DNA of 64,000 nucleotides from assembly GCF_025642785.1 (NCBI RefSeq), contig NZ_JANZKU010000001.1:62001-126000 (forward strand). The letters are read 5' to 3'. The notes beneath the pieces are model-generated. The model searched no databases. It was given only the letters and a program-made list of their open reading frames with translations, and had not been told where the DNA came from. Position numbers and translations under genes: made by a program. Source of the DNA: Pseudomonas sp. RIT-PI-AD (GTDB lineage Bacteria; Pseudomonadota; Gammaproteobacteria; Pseudomonadales; Pseudomonadaceae). Shown here piece after piece: positions 17,500 to 31,239 of this stretch. Positions within the stretch are counted from its first letter, which is position 1. Every line of letters begins with the position of its first letter.

Positions 17500-19068
17500 C
17501 TATCCAGCGATTCGATCGGTGCCGCGTGGCTGCTCAAGGCCCGGCGCGGACGTTTCCACGGCACGCGCACGCAGGTAGTCGGCCAGGGCTTGTCGTTCCG
17601 CGGGGGCGAGAAAGAGCCCGAGCTTGGTCCGGCGCCAGAGGATGTCGCTGGCGTCGACCGCCCATTCTTCCCGGCACAGATAATCGACTTCACGGGTGTG
17701 GAGGTCGCCGCCGAGGCATTCGCCCAGGTCGTCCAGGCTCCGCACACCGTCCAGCATCTTCCAGGTCCGGCTGCCGTAGGTCACGGCCCAACGCCGCGCC
17801 AGGGATTCCGGCAGCCAGTCGAAACGGTCGCGCAGAGCGCGCGCCAGGTCCTCTGGAGTGGTCATGCCTTCGCCGCCCGGCAGCGTCGCCTCGGCGGTCC
17901 AGGCCCGGCCCAGGGTGGGGAAATGGCTGGCGAGCAGCGCCAGCGCGGATTCGGCCAGTTTGCGGTAGGTGGTCAGCTTGCCGCCGAACACCGAAAGCAA
18001 GGGCGCGTCGCCCGTATCGCCGGACAGCGACAGGGTGTAGTCGCGGGTGATCGCCGAAGGCTCGTCGGATTCGTCGTCGCACAGCGGCCGCACCCCGGAA
18101 AAGCTGTGCAGGATGTTCGAACGGTCCAGCGGACGGGTGAAGTGTGCGTTGACCACCGCCAGCAGGTAGTCGATTTCTTCCTCGCTGATCTTCACGTCCG
18201 CGGGGTCGCCACGGTATTCGCGATCGGTGGTGCCGATCAGGGTGAAGCGCTCCAGATAGGGGATGGCGAACACGATGCGCCGATCCTCGTTCTGCAGGAT
18301 ATAGGCGTGCTCGCCCTCGTAGAGGCGCGGCACCACGATGTGACTGCCCTGAATCAGGCGGATGCCGTAGGGCGAGGGTTGCTTGAGGTCTTCCTTGATG
18401 AATCGCGCCACCCAGGGGCCAGCGGCGTTCACCAGCGCGCGGGCGCGGATCGAATACAGGCTGCCATCGGCCCGCTCCAGGTGGATGTGCCAGAGGCCCT
18501 TGCTGCGCCGGGCGCTGACGCAGCGGGTGCGGGTGTGCAAATGGGCGCCGTGCTCGCGGGCGGTCATGGCATTCAGCACAACCAGGCGCGCGTCGTCCAC
18601 CCAGCAGTCGGCGTACTCGAAACCCTGGCGGATCTCCGGCTTGAGCGGCGAGGCCAGGTCGAAGCGCAGGCCCCGGGAGGCTTTCAACTGCTTGCGTTTG
18701 CCGAGGTTGTCGTAGAGGAACAGCCCGGCGCGGATCATCCAGGCGGGACGCAGGTGCGGCCGGTGCGGTAGGACGAAACGCATCGGCTTGACGATGTGCG
18801 GCGCCTTGGCGAGCAGCACCTCGCGCTCCGCCAGCGCTTCGCGCACCAGGCGGAATTCGTAATGTTCGAGGTAGCGCAGGCCACCATGGATCAGCTTGCT
18901 GCTGGCGGAAGACGTGTGCTGCGCGAGGTCGTCCTTTTCGCAAAGGAACACCGACAATCCTCGTCCGGCAGCGTCCGCGGCGATCCCGACGCCGTTGATC
19001 CCGCCGCCGATCACGGCGAGATCGTAGACTTCGGCGAGGGGGGCGGAGGCATGCGCGGTTGGATTCAT
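17500..19068 (-). CDS. glpD: aerobic glycerol-3-phosphate dehydrogenase
   Basis: A 522-residue FAD-dependent dehydrogenase that oxidises sn-glycerol 3-phosphate to dihydroxyacetone phosphate and feeds quinone at the inner membrane. The FAD-binding dinucleotide motif is at residues about 18-28 (VIGGGINGVGIA). The conserved SSASSKLIHGGLRYLE block and the RPLCDDES-FGGKLTTYRKLAE substrate/FAD region are present. I chose the start at 19068 (MNPTAHASAPLAEVYDLAVIG). A GlpR-type palindrome lies 37 bases upstream. It ends the glpF-K-R-D run. Confidence 0.97.
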   Translation of the reverse strand: MNPTAHASAPLAEVYDLAVIGGGINGVGIAADAAGRGLSVFLCEKDDLAQHTSSASSKLIHGGLRYLEHYEFRLVREALAEREVLLAKAPHIVKPMRFVLPHRPHLRPAWMIRAGLFLYDNLGKRKQLKASRGLRFDLASPLKPEIRQGFEYADCWVDDARLVVLNAMTAREHGAHLHTRTRCVSARRSKGLWHIHLERADGSLYSIRARALVNAAGPWVARFIKEDLKQPSPYGIRLIQGSHIVVPRLYEGEHAYILQNEDRRIVFAIPYLERFTLIGTTDREYRGDPADVKISEEEIDYLLAVVNAHFTRPLDRSNILHSFSGVRPLCDDESDEPSAITRDYTLSLSGDTGDAPLLSVFGGKLTTYRKLAESALALLASHFPTLGRAWTAEATLPGGEGMTTPEDLARALRDRFDWLPESLARRWAVTYGSRTWKMLDGVRSLDDLGECLGGDLHTREVDYLCREEWAVDASDILWRRTKLGLFLAPAERQALADYLRARAVETSAPGLEQPRGTDRIAG

Positions 19069-19392
19069 GGCGAGTGACCTGCAATCGAAAGTGAACGGAA
19101 TAAGTTCGAATTCGAAAATAGCATAGGCGAAAGCAAGGTTATTGGCCAGCATGGAATACCATCTCCGGCCGCGGCGTTGAGCAGGGCTCGGTACTGGGAT
19201 ACGGGCGTTGCCCGGGCAGTCCACGGCGCTCCCACGGCGTGGCTTCGTAATACGCGGCGGGCATCGAGGTGGCGACGTGGGTATTCCGCTCACCCGGGCA
19301 GCGGCGCGCCTCCAGCGTTGCCGAACGCGCGTAATTCGGAGCTGGGGAGTGGGTGGCTGGCCGCCGCTCGGAAGCCGTGCCAGGCCCAGGCG
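19069..19392. other. glpR-glpD intergenic region
   Basis: 324 bases between the glpR stop and the glpD start. The glpD-proximal part is AT-rich and holds the GlpR-type operator at 19105; the rest is GC-rich with no convincing gene. Confidence 0.6.
19105..19116. promoter_or_regulatory. candidate GlpR operator at glpD
   Basis: The perfect palindrome TTCGAATTCGAA. Read on the minus strand with flanks, TATTTTCGAATTCGAAC fits the established E. coli GlpR consensus WATKTTCGWWAWCGAACATW at almost every position. A sister site precedes glpF. It lies 37 bases upstream of the glpD start. Confidence 0.75.
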
Positions 19393-20148
19393 TCAGACCA
19401 GGTCGAGGTGGACCTTGTGCTGGGCCATCAGGTGCGCCACCGAGGGCGGCGGCGGGCTGTCGCTGAACACCCGGTTGACCAGGGTGATGGAGCCCAGGCG
19501 CACCAGGGCGTTACGGCCGAACTTGCTGGAGTCGGCGGCGAGGAAGACCTGTCGGGCGTTGTCGATGATCGCCCGGGAGACCCGTACTTCCTGGTAGTCG
19601 AAGTCGAGCAGGCTGCCGTCCTCGTCGATGCCGCTGATGCCCACCAGGGCGAAGTCGGCGCGGAACTGCTGGATGAAATCCACCGCGGCCTGGCCGACGA
19701 TGCCGCCGTCTACCCGTACCGTGCCTCCCGCCACCAGCACCTCGAAGTCCTCCTTGGCGCTGAGGATGGTCGCCACGTGCAGGTCGTTGGTGATGATCTT
19801 CAGGTTGCGGTGATTGAGCAGGGCGCGGGCGATGGCCTCGGTGGTGGTGCCGATGTTGATGAACAGCGAGGCATCGTCCGGTACCAGGCCGGCGATGGCT
19901 TCGGCGATGCGTTGCTTCTCGTCGCGCATCTGGTCGGCGCGCATGGTGTAAGCGGTGTTTTCGATGCTCGAATCGTAGGCAGCACCGCCGTGGTAACGGC
20001 GCAGGCGGCCTTGCTCGGCGAGCTGGTTGATGTCGCGGCGGATCGTCTGCGGGGTGACCGCGAACATCTGCGCCATCTCTTCGATGCTCAGGTAGCCGCG
20101 TTCCCGCACCTCTTCGATGATGCTTTGCTGGCGTGGGGGCAGATTCAT
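19393..20148 (-). CDS. glpR: glycerol-3-phosphate regulon repressor (DeoR family)
   Basis: A 251-residue DeoR-type repressor. The N-terminal helix-turn-helix (residues about 3-57) contains the family pattern [25 protein letters not shown]. The C-terminal DeoR sensor domain has the [21 protein letters not shown] and [11 protein letters not shown] blocks that bind the phosphorylated effector, glycerol 3-phosphate in this subfamily. It lies between glpK and glpD on the same strand. Two matching palindromes stand before glpF and glpD, so it probably represses both. Confidence 0.95.
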   Translation of the reverse strand: MNLPPRQQSIIEEVRERGYLSIEEMAQMFAVTPQTIRRDINQLAEQGRLRRYHGGAAYDSSIENTAYTMRADQMRDEKQRIAEAIAGLVPDDASLFINIGTTTEAIARALLNHRNLKIITNDLHVATILSAKEDFEVLVAGGTVRVDGGIVGQAAVDFIQQFRADFALVGISGIDEDGSLLDFDYQEVRVSRAIIDNARQVFLAADSSKFGRNALVRLGSITLVNRVFSDSPPPPSVAHLMAQHKVHLDLV

Positions 20149-20277
20149 TGATCGCTCTCGTGCTGCGGGGCCGGGGACCCGAAAGTCCCCAAGCATGCCG
20201 CACGTGGCCTATCCCTGTCAGCCGGCGAGGTCGATCGAGCCCTGCCGGCGAGCGCGTACCGCAGCGGCCGGCGAGCC

Positions 20278-22669
<2,392 letters not shown>

Positions 22670-22721
22670 GGGGGGCTCTCTTGGTCTGTTCTTGTATTTA
22701 TGGCGGGTAGCCGTAAGATTG

Positions 22722-22733
22722 TTCGCATTCGAA
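22722..22733. promoter_or_regulatory. candidate GlpR operator at glpF
   Basis: TTCGCATTCGAA, a near-perfect palindrome in an AT-rich block. On the minus strand TTTTTTCGAATGCGAACAAT fits the GlpR consensus well. It shares TTCG-N-ATTCGAAAA with the glpD site at 19105. Confidence 0.7.
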
Positions 22734-22941
22734 AAAATATAGTCATAAAGGAATGCTGTCAAAGCGCGAAGGTGAACGCTCATCCGAAACACGACCCCCG
22801 GGTTGCGGCCGATCGCCGACCGGACGGCCAGTCAGATGGCGACGACCTCCTGCGCGACGACCCGGCGGCCCACGCCATGCGTTCGCCCTGGCGATGATTT
22901 AAGGTGAGCGCCTGCCCGGAATGAGCCTTTAGGAGCGACCC

Positions 22942-23412
22942 ATGACCCCGGCCATCGACCTGTTGAAAAAAGCCCGTGCCGCGCACCGGGTGCACAGCTA
23001 CAGCCACGACCCCAAGGCGCCTTCCTATGGCCTGGAGGCGGCGGAGAAGCTCGGCCTGGACCCGGCACGGGTGTTCAAGACGCTGTTGGCGGCATCGGAA
23101 AAGGGCGAGCTGCTGGTCGCGGTCGTGCCGGTGGCCGGGACCCTCGACCTGAAGGCCCTGGCCCAGGCGGCGGGCGTAAAGAAGGCCGACATGGCCGACC
23201 CGCAGATCGCCCAGCGCGCCACCGGCTACCTGGTGGGCGGCATCAGTCCCCTGGGACAGAAGAAACGCCTGCGCACCTTCATCGACGCGTCAGCTCGCCT
23301 GCACCCCAGCATCCATGTCAGTGCCGGTCGGCGCGGGCTGGAGGTGGAGCTGAGCGCCGACGTCCTGGCCGAGCACACCCAGGCGCGCTTCGCCGCCATC
23401 GGTCGCGAATGA
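22942..23412 (+). CDS. ybaK: Cys-tRNA(Pro)/Cys-tRNA(Cys) deacylase YbaK
   Basis: A 156-residue YbaK/ProX-type editing domain that hydrolyses Cys mischarged on tRNA(Pro). The catalytic Lys is in VFKTLLAA (residues about 45-46), and the GGISPLGQKKRLRTFID block forms the other side of the pocket. An AGGAG lies 8 bases before the start at 22942. It is divergent from glpF and followed 54 bases later by the second glycerol kinase, with no functional link visible. Confidence 0.92.
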   Translation: MTPAIDLLKKARAAHRVHSYSHDPKAPSYGLEAAEKLGLDPARVFKTLLAASEKGELLVAVVPVAGTLDLKALAQAAGVKKADMADPQIAQRATGYLVGGISPLGQKKRLRTFIDASARLHPSIHVSAGRRGLEVELSADVLAEHTQARFAAIGRE

Positions 23413-23466
23413 ATCCACCCCGGAGCTGATCCGGTCGTCCTCCTACTCCTACCTGTCGGAAACCAC

Positions 23467-24966
<1,500 letters not shown>

Positions 24967-25093
24967 ACGCGTAGTAGCCGCCCCTTCGCCGACTGGGCGG
25001 CCTGCCTTGTATGGTCGTATTGCGCCACAGCTGTATGAGTGGCGCGCCTGCGCGGCAGGGCATGCTGGGCCTTCTTGTCCCCGGGAGCCCGCC

Positions 25094-25876
25094 ATGCCTT
25101 TGGAATTCCATCAGGTCGACGCCTTCGCCGACCAGCCCTTTTCCGGCAACCCCGCGATGGTCTATCGGCTCGAGCAGTGGCTCGACGACGAGCTGATGCA
25201 GCGGATCGCCGCCGAACACAACCTGGCGGAAACCGCCTTCGTGGTCCGCGAAGAGGCCGCCTGGCGGATTCGCTGGTTCACCCCGACCACCGAAGTGCCT
25301 CTGTGCGGGCATGCCACCCTGGCGACCGCCCACGTGCTGTTCGAGGTCTATCGCGAGCCCGGCGACAGGCTCGCCTTCACCTGCCACAGCGGGACCCTCG
25401 CGGTCACCCGCGAGCACGGCCGGCTGGCGCTGGATTTTCCGGCGGCGCCGTCGCGCGTCATCGCCGAACCGGCCGGGCTGGCGCAGATGCTTGGCCAGAC
25501 GCCGGTGGCGGTGCTGGATGCATCGCAACTACTGGTGGTGCTGGAGTCGGAGGACGCGGTGCGGGCGTGCGCGCCGGACCTGAAAGCCTTGGCCGGGCTG
25601 GCGTGGGATGCGGTGATCGTCACGGCCGGAGGCCGTGAGTTCGATTTCGTCTCGCGCAATTTCGCGCCCGCGTTGGGAATCGACGAGGATCCGGTGACCG
25701 GTTCGGCCCACTGCATCCTGATTCCGTATTGGGCCGAGCGGCTGGGCCGGCCGGTGCTGCAGGCCTACCAGGGCGGGCGCCGCGGTGGGCGCCTCTGGTG
25801 TCGCTTGCAGGGCGACCGGGTGAAGATCGCCGGTCACGCGGTTCTGGTCGGCAGCGGTCGCCTGCACCTCGGTTGA
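25094..25876 (+). CDS. PhzF-family isomerase-like protein
   Basis: A 260-residue protein of the PhzF/diaminopimelate-epimerase fold. The catalytic Glu is in NLAETAFV (residue about 45). The first-domain GHATLATAH and second-domain DPVTGSAHC motifs are intact. I chose the start at 25094 because it matches the conserved N-terminus FHQVDAFADQPFSGNPAMV. No phenazine genes are present, so this is one of the many stand-alone family members of unknown substrate. Confidence 0.9.
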   Translation: MPLEFHQVDAFADQPFSGNPAMVYRLEQWLDDELMQRIAAEHNLAETAFVVREEAAWRIRWFTPTTEVPLCGHATLATAHVLFEVYREPGDRLAFTCHSGTLAVTREHGRLALDFPAAPSRVIAEPAGLAQMLGQTPVAVLDASQLLVVLESEDAVRACAPDLKALAGLAWDAVIVTAGGREFDFVSRNFAPALGIDEDPVTGSAHCILIPYWAERLGRPVLQAYQGGRRGGRLWCRLQGDRVKIAGHAVLVGSGRLHLG

Positions 25877-25894
25877 GGTCAGCCGGGCACCGCC

Positions 25895-26992
25895 TCAGGC
25901 CGCTCCCTGGCAGCGGCGCACACCGCTGGTCGAGGTCTGCTCGGCGGCCGCCTGCGCCGGATACAGCACCAGGTGGGCGGCGGCGACCCGGATGCCCACG
26001 TCCTGCCCCGGCGAGATATCGGTCTGGCTGGGGAAGATCGATTCCAGCTGGGTGCCGCTGGGCAACTGCAGGCGGTAGAGCGTGGCGGCGCCGAGGAACG
26101 TCTTGCCCACCACCCGAGCCTGCAGGCTGCTGTCCGGCGCATGCTCGATATCGTCCGGACGCAACAGCACGTCCACCGCGCTGCCGCTGGGCAGGCCATA
26201 GGCGCGATTGCCGCGAATCAGGCCGAGCTCCGTCCGCACGCTGTCCTGGTCCTGGAGCTGGCCGCGGATGAAGTAGCCCTGGCCGATGAAACTGGCCACG
26301 AAGGGCGTCTGCGGCTCGTGGTAGAGGTTGTAGGGCGTATCCCACTGCTCCAGGCGACCCTGGTTGAAGACCCCGACGTGATCGCTGACGGCGAAGGCTT
26401 CCTCCTGGTCGTGGGTCACCAGGATCGCACTGGTTCCGCGGCCTTTGAGAATGTCGCGAACCTCATGGCTGAGCCGCCGGCGCAGTTCGCCGTCGAGGTT
26501 GGAGAAGGGTTCGTCGAGCAGCAGCAGCTTCGGCTCCGGCGCCAGGGCGCGGGCCAGGGAAACCCGTTGCTGCTGGCCGCCGGACAGCTCGTGGGGGTAG
26601 CGCTGGCCGAGGCCGACGAGGTTGACCAGTTCCAGCATCTCGGCGGTGATGCGCTCGCGCTGCGGGTGCTTGCGGATGCCGAAGGCGATGTTGTCCGCCA
26701 CGCTCAGGTGGGGGAACAGCGCATAGTCCTGGAACACCATGCCGATCCGGCGCTTTTCCGGCGCCAGGGTGAAACCCGGCGCGGAAAGCCGTTCCCCGGC
26801 GAGAAGGATTTCCCCTTCCTGCACCGGTTCGAAGCCGGCGATGGCGCGCAGGGTGGTGGTCTTGCCGCAGCCCGAGGAGCCGAGCAGGCAGCCGATGTCG
26901 CCGGCCTTGAGGTTGAGATTGAGGCGTTGCACCACGGTGTGCTCGTGGTAGCCGCAGGCCATGTCGCGGAGGCTCAGAAGGATATCGTTCAT
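25895..26992 (-). CDS. ABC importer ATP-binding protein (iron/FbpC-like)
   Basis: A 365-residue ATPase. Walker [10 protein letters not shown] (about 38-46), signature LSGGQQQR, Walker [13 protein letters not shown] and switch His in VTHDQEE are all present. A C-terminal TOBE domain (about 270-350) contains VLLRPDDIE. The family serves ferric ion, spermidine or molybdate importers. No permease or binding protein is adjacent, so it is an orphan component. Its start overlaps the argF stop (ATGA), so it is translated with argF, although no functional connection is obvious. Confidence 0.93.
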   Translation of the reverse strand: MNDILLSLRDMACGYHEHTVVQRLNLNLKAGDIGCLLGSSGCGKTTTLRAIAGFEPVQEGEILLAGERLSAPGFTLAPEKRRIGMVFQDYALFPHLSVADNIAFGIRKHPQRERITAEMLELVNLVGLGQRYPHELSGGQQQRVSLARALAPEPKLLLLDEPFSNLDGELRRRLSHEVRDILKGRGTSAILVTHDQEEAFAVSDHVGVFNQGRLEQWDTPYNLYHEPQTPFVASFIGQGYFIRGQLQDQDSVRTELGLIRGNRAYGLPSGSAVDVLLRPDDIEHAPDSSLQARVVGKTFLGAATLYRLQLPSGTQLESIFPSQTDISPGQDVGIRVAAAHLVLYPAQAAAEQTSTSGVRRCQGAA

Positions 26993-27906
26993 GCGTGAGA
27001 GGCGTGTTCGACGAGGAATTCCAGCAGCGCTTTCTGCGCATGCAGGCGATTTTCCGCTTGGTCCCAGGCTTGCGACCGGGGATCGTCCAGCAGGTCTTCG
27101 CTGATTTCCTCGCCACGGTGGGCGGGCAGACAGTGCAGGAACAGCACGTCTGGATGGGCGGCGTCCAGCAGCGCGCGATCGACCTGATAGGGCGCGAACA
27201 GTGCCAGCCGCTTGGCGGCTTCCTCTTCCTGGCCCATGGAGGTCCAGACGTCGGTGCTCACCAGGCTGGCGCCGGCGACCGCTTCGCGCGGGTCGCGGAC
27301 GATACGCACGCGGCCCTCGGCGCGCTCGAGGAATGCCGCCTTGGGTTCGTAGCCCTCGGGGCAGGCGATGCGCAGTTCGAAGTCGAATTGCACCGCCGCC
27401 TCGATATAGGTGTTGCACATGTTATTGCCGTCGCCGATCCAGGCCACCGTCTTGCCGGCGATGGCGCCGCGGTGTTCCAGGTAGGTCTGCATGTCCGCCA
27501 GCAACTGGCAGGGGTGCAGGTCGTCGGAGAGGCCATTGATCACCGGCACTCGCGAATGGGCGGCGAATTCGGTGAGGGTGCTGTGGGCGAAGGTGCGGAT
27601 CATCACCGCGTCGAGCATCCGCGACATGACCTTGGCGCAATCGCCGATGGGCTCGCCACGGCCGAGCTGGGTATCCCGCGGCGAAAGAAAGATCGCCTGG
27701 CCGCCGAACTGGATCATTCCGGCCTCGAAGGAAAGCCGGGTACGGGTGGAGGCCTTCTCGAAGATCATGCCCAGCACCCGGTTCCGCAGGGGTTCATAGA
27801 GCACGCCGCGGTCGCGCAGGGCTTTCAGCTCGACGCCTCGGCGGATCAGGCTGTTCAGCTCGGCGGGCGTACAGTCCATCAACGAGAGAAAATGCCTTGC
27901 GCTCAT
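26989..27906 (-). CDS. argF: ornithine carbamoyltransferase, anabolic
   Basis: A 305-residue enzyme that makes citrulline from ornithine and carbamoyl phosphate in arginine biosynthesis. The carbamoyl-phosphate loop ASTRTRLSF (about 53-61), the DDLHPCQ block and the ornithine-site [10 protein letters not shown] are intact. Two ATG codons lie side by side (27909 and 27906); I chose 27906 because it gives the family N-terminus MSARHFLS and a better distance to AAGGTG. The stop overlaps the following ABC ATPase gene. argG, the next enzyme of the pathway, is at 34618. Confidence 0.97.
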   Translation of the reverse strand: MSARHFLSLMDCTPAELNSLIRRGVELKALRDRGVLYEPLRNRVLGMIFEKASTRTRLSFEAGMIQFGGQAIFLSPRDTQLGRGEPIGDCAKVMSRMLDAVMIRTFAHSTLTEFAAHSRVPVINGLSDDLHPCQLLADMQTYLEHRGAIAGKTVAWIGDGNNMCNTYIEAAVQFDFELRIACPEGYEPKAAFLERAEGRVRIVRDPREAVAGASLVSTDVWTSMGQEEEAAKRLALFAPYQVDRALLDAAHPDVLFLHCLPAHRGEEISEDLLDDPRSQAWDQAENRLHAQKALLEFLVEHASHA

Positions 27907-28467
27907 CATTCACACCTTATGTACAACGGCCGGGCTCCGGGTTTTTCGGGAAAAACGAAGGGAAGCCGCGGCAAAAAGCCGCGCGAGGCGACGAAATAGG
28001 GAAGGACGCGATCTTATAAGCAAATGTCGCGAAGGTACAAGGAGGTCCCGTTTGCCCACGTGAGGGCATGGCTAAAGCTTGCCTTTCGTTCGGCTCGCTC
28101 CGGTTGGCTTACGCCCGTTTCCACCGTCTCGGAGCCGCGCGCTCAACCGAGCGAGGCAGCATTTGTACCCTGCACCCGGACGGATTGGCAATCCGCGTCA
28201 GCTCGCATAGGCCGCCGGGATCAGACGGAAGGCGATATCACCCATCGCCCCGTCCATTTGGAATCGTTCAGTGATTGCCTTGAAGCCCAGAGGCGATAGC
28301 CCAAACACCGGGATATTCGTCGAGATCACCGGTGCGATCCTGCCGAATGAGCGCGTACCGCTCGTCGCTAGTCTGTGGAGCTGCTGACGCCAGTAGAGAG
28401 GGCTGGGTGACATCGAGGTCGCGTGAAGGCAGGGCCCGACGAGACGGGCCCTGCCACGTGCTTCTAG
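27907..28467. other. argF upstream region with possible gene remnant
   Basis: 561 bases between divergent functions. The first 100 bases must hold the argF promoter. On the minus strand at 28198-28413 a frame ends with IAFRLIPAAYAS and looks like the C-terminus of a lost gene, but no start or domain supports it. Otherwise I see nothing. Confidence 0.35.
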
Positions 28468-29163
28468 TTAGAAGCTGCCAGTTCGCGAGACCGACACGAA
28501 GGAACTGGAGCCCGTGCAGTTTTGATTGCGCACGGCACCATAGCTGTACCACGTGCCGGCGAAGGCGACGGACAAGACATTGCTCGTCACGGAACCGAAG
28601 TCCTCGGAATTGAGCACCGTCGTTTTGGAGTTACTGTCCGGTGCCGGATTGCCGGAACCGTAGATCGTCGACGTGGAGTAAAGCGTCACGGGCTTGGGCG
28701 CGAAGGGCCCGACCGGGGCAAAGAAGTTCTCTGTACTCAGGTTCAGGTTGCCCAGGCCCACGTGAGGATCGATATTCAGGGTCCAACCCTGGCCGCAAGC
28801 GCTAGGCCCATCTACGACGACCTTTGCCGCCTTCGAGGATTTTTGCGCCAGATCGGCTTCCAGCGCCTGGATGGTTTCTTGCACGCCATTGCCGTTCGCG
28901 GAGGCTTTGGTGGCCGCTTCTTCGTCGAGGCTGCGCAGGTATGCCAGGTACTTCTCGGCTGCGGCTTCGCCGAACCCGATCTCCGTAGAACTGCTCTCGG
29001 TCTCGAGGCGATAGGTATGAGGCTCGACCTGCACCCATTTGTCGTCGATTTGCTTGACGAACTCGTCTTCCGTTGTGATCAGCATACCGGTCGCCTGAGC
29101 GGCGCTGGCCGCGAGGAGGGCGAACGGAAGGATGGCAAACTTGAACTGATTTACTGCTTTCAT
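28468..29163 (-). CDS. exported protein of unknown function
   Basis: A 231-residue protein with a Sec signal peptide (FKFAILPFALLAASAAQATG, cleavage near residue 24). I recognise no family. Residues about 55-115 are helical and charged (EKYLAYLRSLDEEAATKA, ALEADLAQKSSKAAK). Residues about 120-231 are Gly/Ser/Thr/Asn-rich and probably beta, with two cysteines (in SACGQGW and QNCTGSS) that could pair. It has a GGAAACTGGA ribosome-site region before the start at 29163. It is likely periplasmic or secreted. It stands alone between argF and an HD hydrolase. Confidence 0.7.
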   Translation of the reverse strand: MKAVNQFKFAILPFALLAASAAQATGMLITTEDEFVKQIDDKWVQVEPHTYRLETESSSTEIGFGEAAAEKYLAYLRSLDEEAATKASANGNGVQETIQALEADLAQKSSKAAKVVVDGPSACGQGWTLNIDPHVGLGNLNLSTENFFAPVGPFAPKPVTLYSTSTIYGSGNPAPDSNSKTTVLNSEDFGSVTSNVLSVAFAGTWYSYGAVRNQNCTGSSSFVSVSRTGSF

Positions 29164-29400
29164 TCCAGTTTCCTTGCGTGTCGAAAGATCCAAGAAGCCT
29201 TTGCTGGCTCCCACGGCCAGACCGGCCGCAAAAAGTTTTTACCAAAACCGATCGGACGACGTATGGGTACTCGGCCGGATTTGTGAGGCCTTTCAAAGAA
29301 CCTGTAAGCGTCACTCATCCTCACCAGTCCCTGTTCGTCTTGGGCGGGCTGGTGGGCGTTGGGCCCGTGTGTATGCAAGAGGCCTGGTTCGAGCGGCAAG

Positions 29401-29832
29401 TCAGTGCTTATCCACCGAGGCCAAGCGGTGCCAGGCCTGGTGGTATTTCTTCACGCGCGCCATATCCTCATCGGTCAAGGAGGCGAGCCGCAGCACGTCG
29501 AGGTTGTCCTCGATGTCGGCCAGCTTGACCATTCGCGCCAGGCGGTGCGGGCGAATGCGCTCGATGAAGTCGGCGTAGCTTTCGCCGTCGAGGCGGGTCA
29601 GGAGCACCACTGCCTCGACGACCTCGGCGGGCATTCCTTCTGCCAGGAGGTCAGCGGCGCTGGTGGGGGCGTCTTCGATCACGTCGTGCAGGAGGGCGAC
29701 CAGTTGGGCAGCGGTGTCCGGCATCCTGGCCATCAATCTGAGCGGGTGCAGGATGTAGGGCTGCCCGGCCTTGTCGGTCCTTCCTCCATAGGCGGTCAGC
29801 GCTCGTGCAAGGGCGATTTCGATCAGGGCCAT
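29401..29832 (-). CDS. small HD-domain hydrolase (MESH1/SpoT-like)
   Basis: A 143-residue protein with the HD-4 hydrolase pattern of SpoT and small alarmone hydrolases. The first metal His is in YILHPLRL, the HD pair is in LLHDVIED (residues about 48-55), and the final Asp is in KLADIEDN (about 103-110). No synthetase, TGS or ACT domain is present. It could hydrolyse (p)ppGpp or a similar nucleotide in the cytoplasm; the substrate is inferred from family resemblance only. Confidence 0.82.
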   Translation of the reverse strand: MALIEIALARALTAYGGRTDKAGQPYILHPLRLMARMPDTAAQLVALLHDVIEDAPTSAADLLAEGMPAEVVEAVVLLTRLDGESYADFIERIRPHRLARMVKLADIEDNLDVLRLASLTDEDMARVKKYHQAWHRLASVDKH

Positions 29833-30147
29833 GGCGGTTTCCTCTTTTGTGAATGTAAAGGCGGCATCGTGTTCTTCCCGTGACCTCGCCCGCTACGGCA
29901 GATATGTCTTTTGCTCCCGGATGGACCGGTCGTGATCGCTTCGGCCTTTAGGCCTGTATGAAAAAAAGTGCCTGCGCTCGGTGATGCCGGGTTAAAAACA
30001 GGCTCAGCCCGCTCATCTACAGCCCTAAACCCCGCTGCTTCGCCTGTTTTCGCCTTCGCGCGTGGCTTTTCGTACAGACCCCTGGCAAGGCGGGCCCTGG
30101 CCTTACCGGGGGTTGCGGCTACGGAGGCGGTACGCGCCCTTGGCCGC
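29833..30147. other. intergenic, no gene seen
   Basis: About 315 bases between the nuclease stop and the HD gene start. I see no convincing coding frame, RNA gene or terminator with a T tract. Confidence 0.4.
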
Positions 30148-30948
30148 TCAGCTACGGTTGCAGCTCTGCGGCAATGGCCAACTGAAGGCCGCCTTGTCGT
30201 CTTTCAATAGTTCCGGCACCTCGATGCTGGGTTCGTCGGGGCCGAGCAGCCGTTCCAACTGGTGCACGCTGACCAGGTAGGGATCGATGTCGGTGCCCAG
30301 TCCTTCGCGGTGCGGGATGTACCAGGCGATGATCTTCGGATGTTCGTCGAGGGGATCAGTGGTCAGGATGACCCGCCAGAAGAATTCCGGCGTGCGGATT
30401 CCGTGGGATTCGACGAAATAATCGTTGGCCCGATCGGCGTCGCTGTCGCCGTAGACCACGCCACCGATCACCTCCAGCGGCCGGATATCCCGATAGCACT
30501 CGGCGATCAGTTCGGTCGCATACCAGGTCCGCCGGTTGTGCTGGCTCAACTGGGGCACCAGGTTGGGCATGTGATTGGTTTCGAGCATGGTCGGCAGGTC
30601 GTCGTCGAACTGGTTGATCGGCGCCAGGTGGCCGACATCGAAGCCGGCATGCACCTTGTTGTAGCGCTGGCTGGTGAGCTGTTGGGCGCAGCCGGCCGGG
30701 AAGGCTTTGTCCAGGGTGAAGGCATTGGGTCGCTTGAGCGTGCCATGATCCGCATCCAGGCGGTACTGGAAGCGGTGGGCCTCGCCGCGTTCGCAGTCGT
30801 AGAGCAGGCTGAAGCGTCCGTAGTCGATCAGGGTCAGGGTGAGAGGGGGAACGTAGAGGATTCCCTGGGGCCGGGACGGCGTTTGCGTCGGCACCTGGGT
30901 ACAGGCGGAGAGCAGCAGGATCAGCAGGGCGACGAGTGACTGGCGCAT
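30148..30948 (-). CDS. DNA/RNA non-specific endonuclease, predicted lipoprotein
   Basis: A 266-residue protein of the NucA/EndoG beta-beta-alpha-metal nuclease family. I chose the start at 30948 because AGGAGCG precedes it and a lipoprotein signal follows (VALLILLLSAC, Cys near residue 15). The active-site region is FDVGHLAPI, a variant of the DRGH motif with Val for Arg, and the metal-binding Asn block is NHMPNLVPQLSQ, close to the usual N-P-Q pattern. It probably degrades nucleic acid in the periplasm. The Arg-to-Val change may alter activity. Confidence 0.82.
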   Translation of the reverse strand: MRQSLVALLILLLSACTQVPTQTPSRPQGILYVPPLTLTLIDYGRFSLLYDCERGEAHRFQYRLDADHGTLKRPNAFTLDKAFPAGCAQQLTSQRYNKVHAGFDVGHLAPINQFDDDLPTMLETNHMPNLVPQLSQHNRRTWYATELIAECYRDIRPLEVIGGVVYGDSDADRANDYFVESHGIRTPEFFWRVILTTDPLDEHPKIIAWYIPHREGLGTDIDPYLVSVHQLERLLGPDEPSIEVPELLKDDKAAFSWPLPQSCNRS

Positions 30949-31239
30949 GGGGCGCTCCTGGCGAGGGCCGTTCGGGGCGGGCATGGACCGCCCGGGGAAC
31001 GGCAGCCGCCCTCCGTTGATCGTAGGTTTCTTCACCGGCCGGGCGCGTTCGAAGCCGCATTCGCGGCATGGGCACGACGTTCAGCTACCCTGCTAGCGAG
31101 AGGGCCCGACGGACGCTTCGAATATCCGGGCGCCGCGTCGGTCAGAAGCAGGACATCCATCCGCGACGGGGCGCCATCGCGCGTCCACCGGTTCCGGCCG
31201 GCGCCGTCGCTTCTCTCATCGCTGAAAGGAGGTCGCTTC

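Noticed and set aside
28198-28413. Minus-strand frame ending IAFRLIPAAYAS
   Set aside because: It resembles the C-terminus of a lost gene, but no start, ribosome site or family can be shown; noted only in the intergenic entry.
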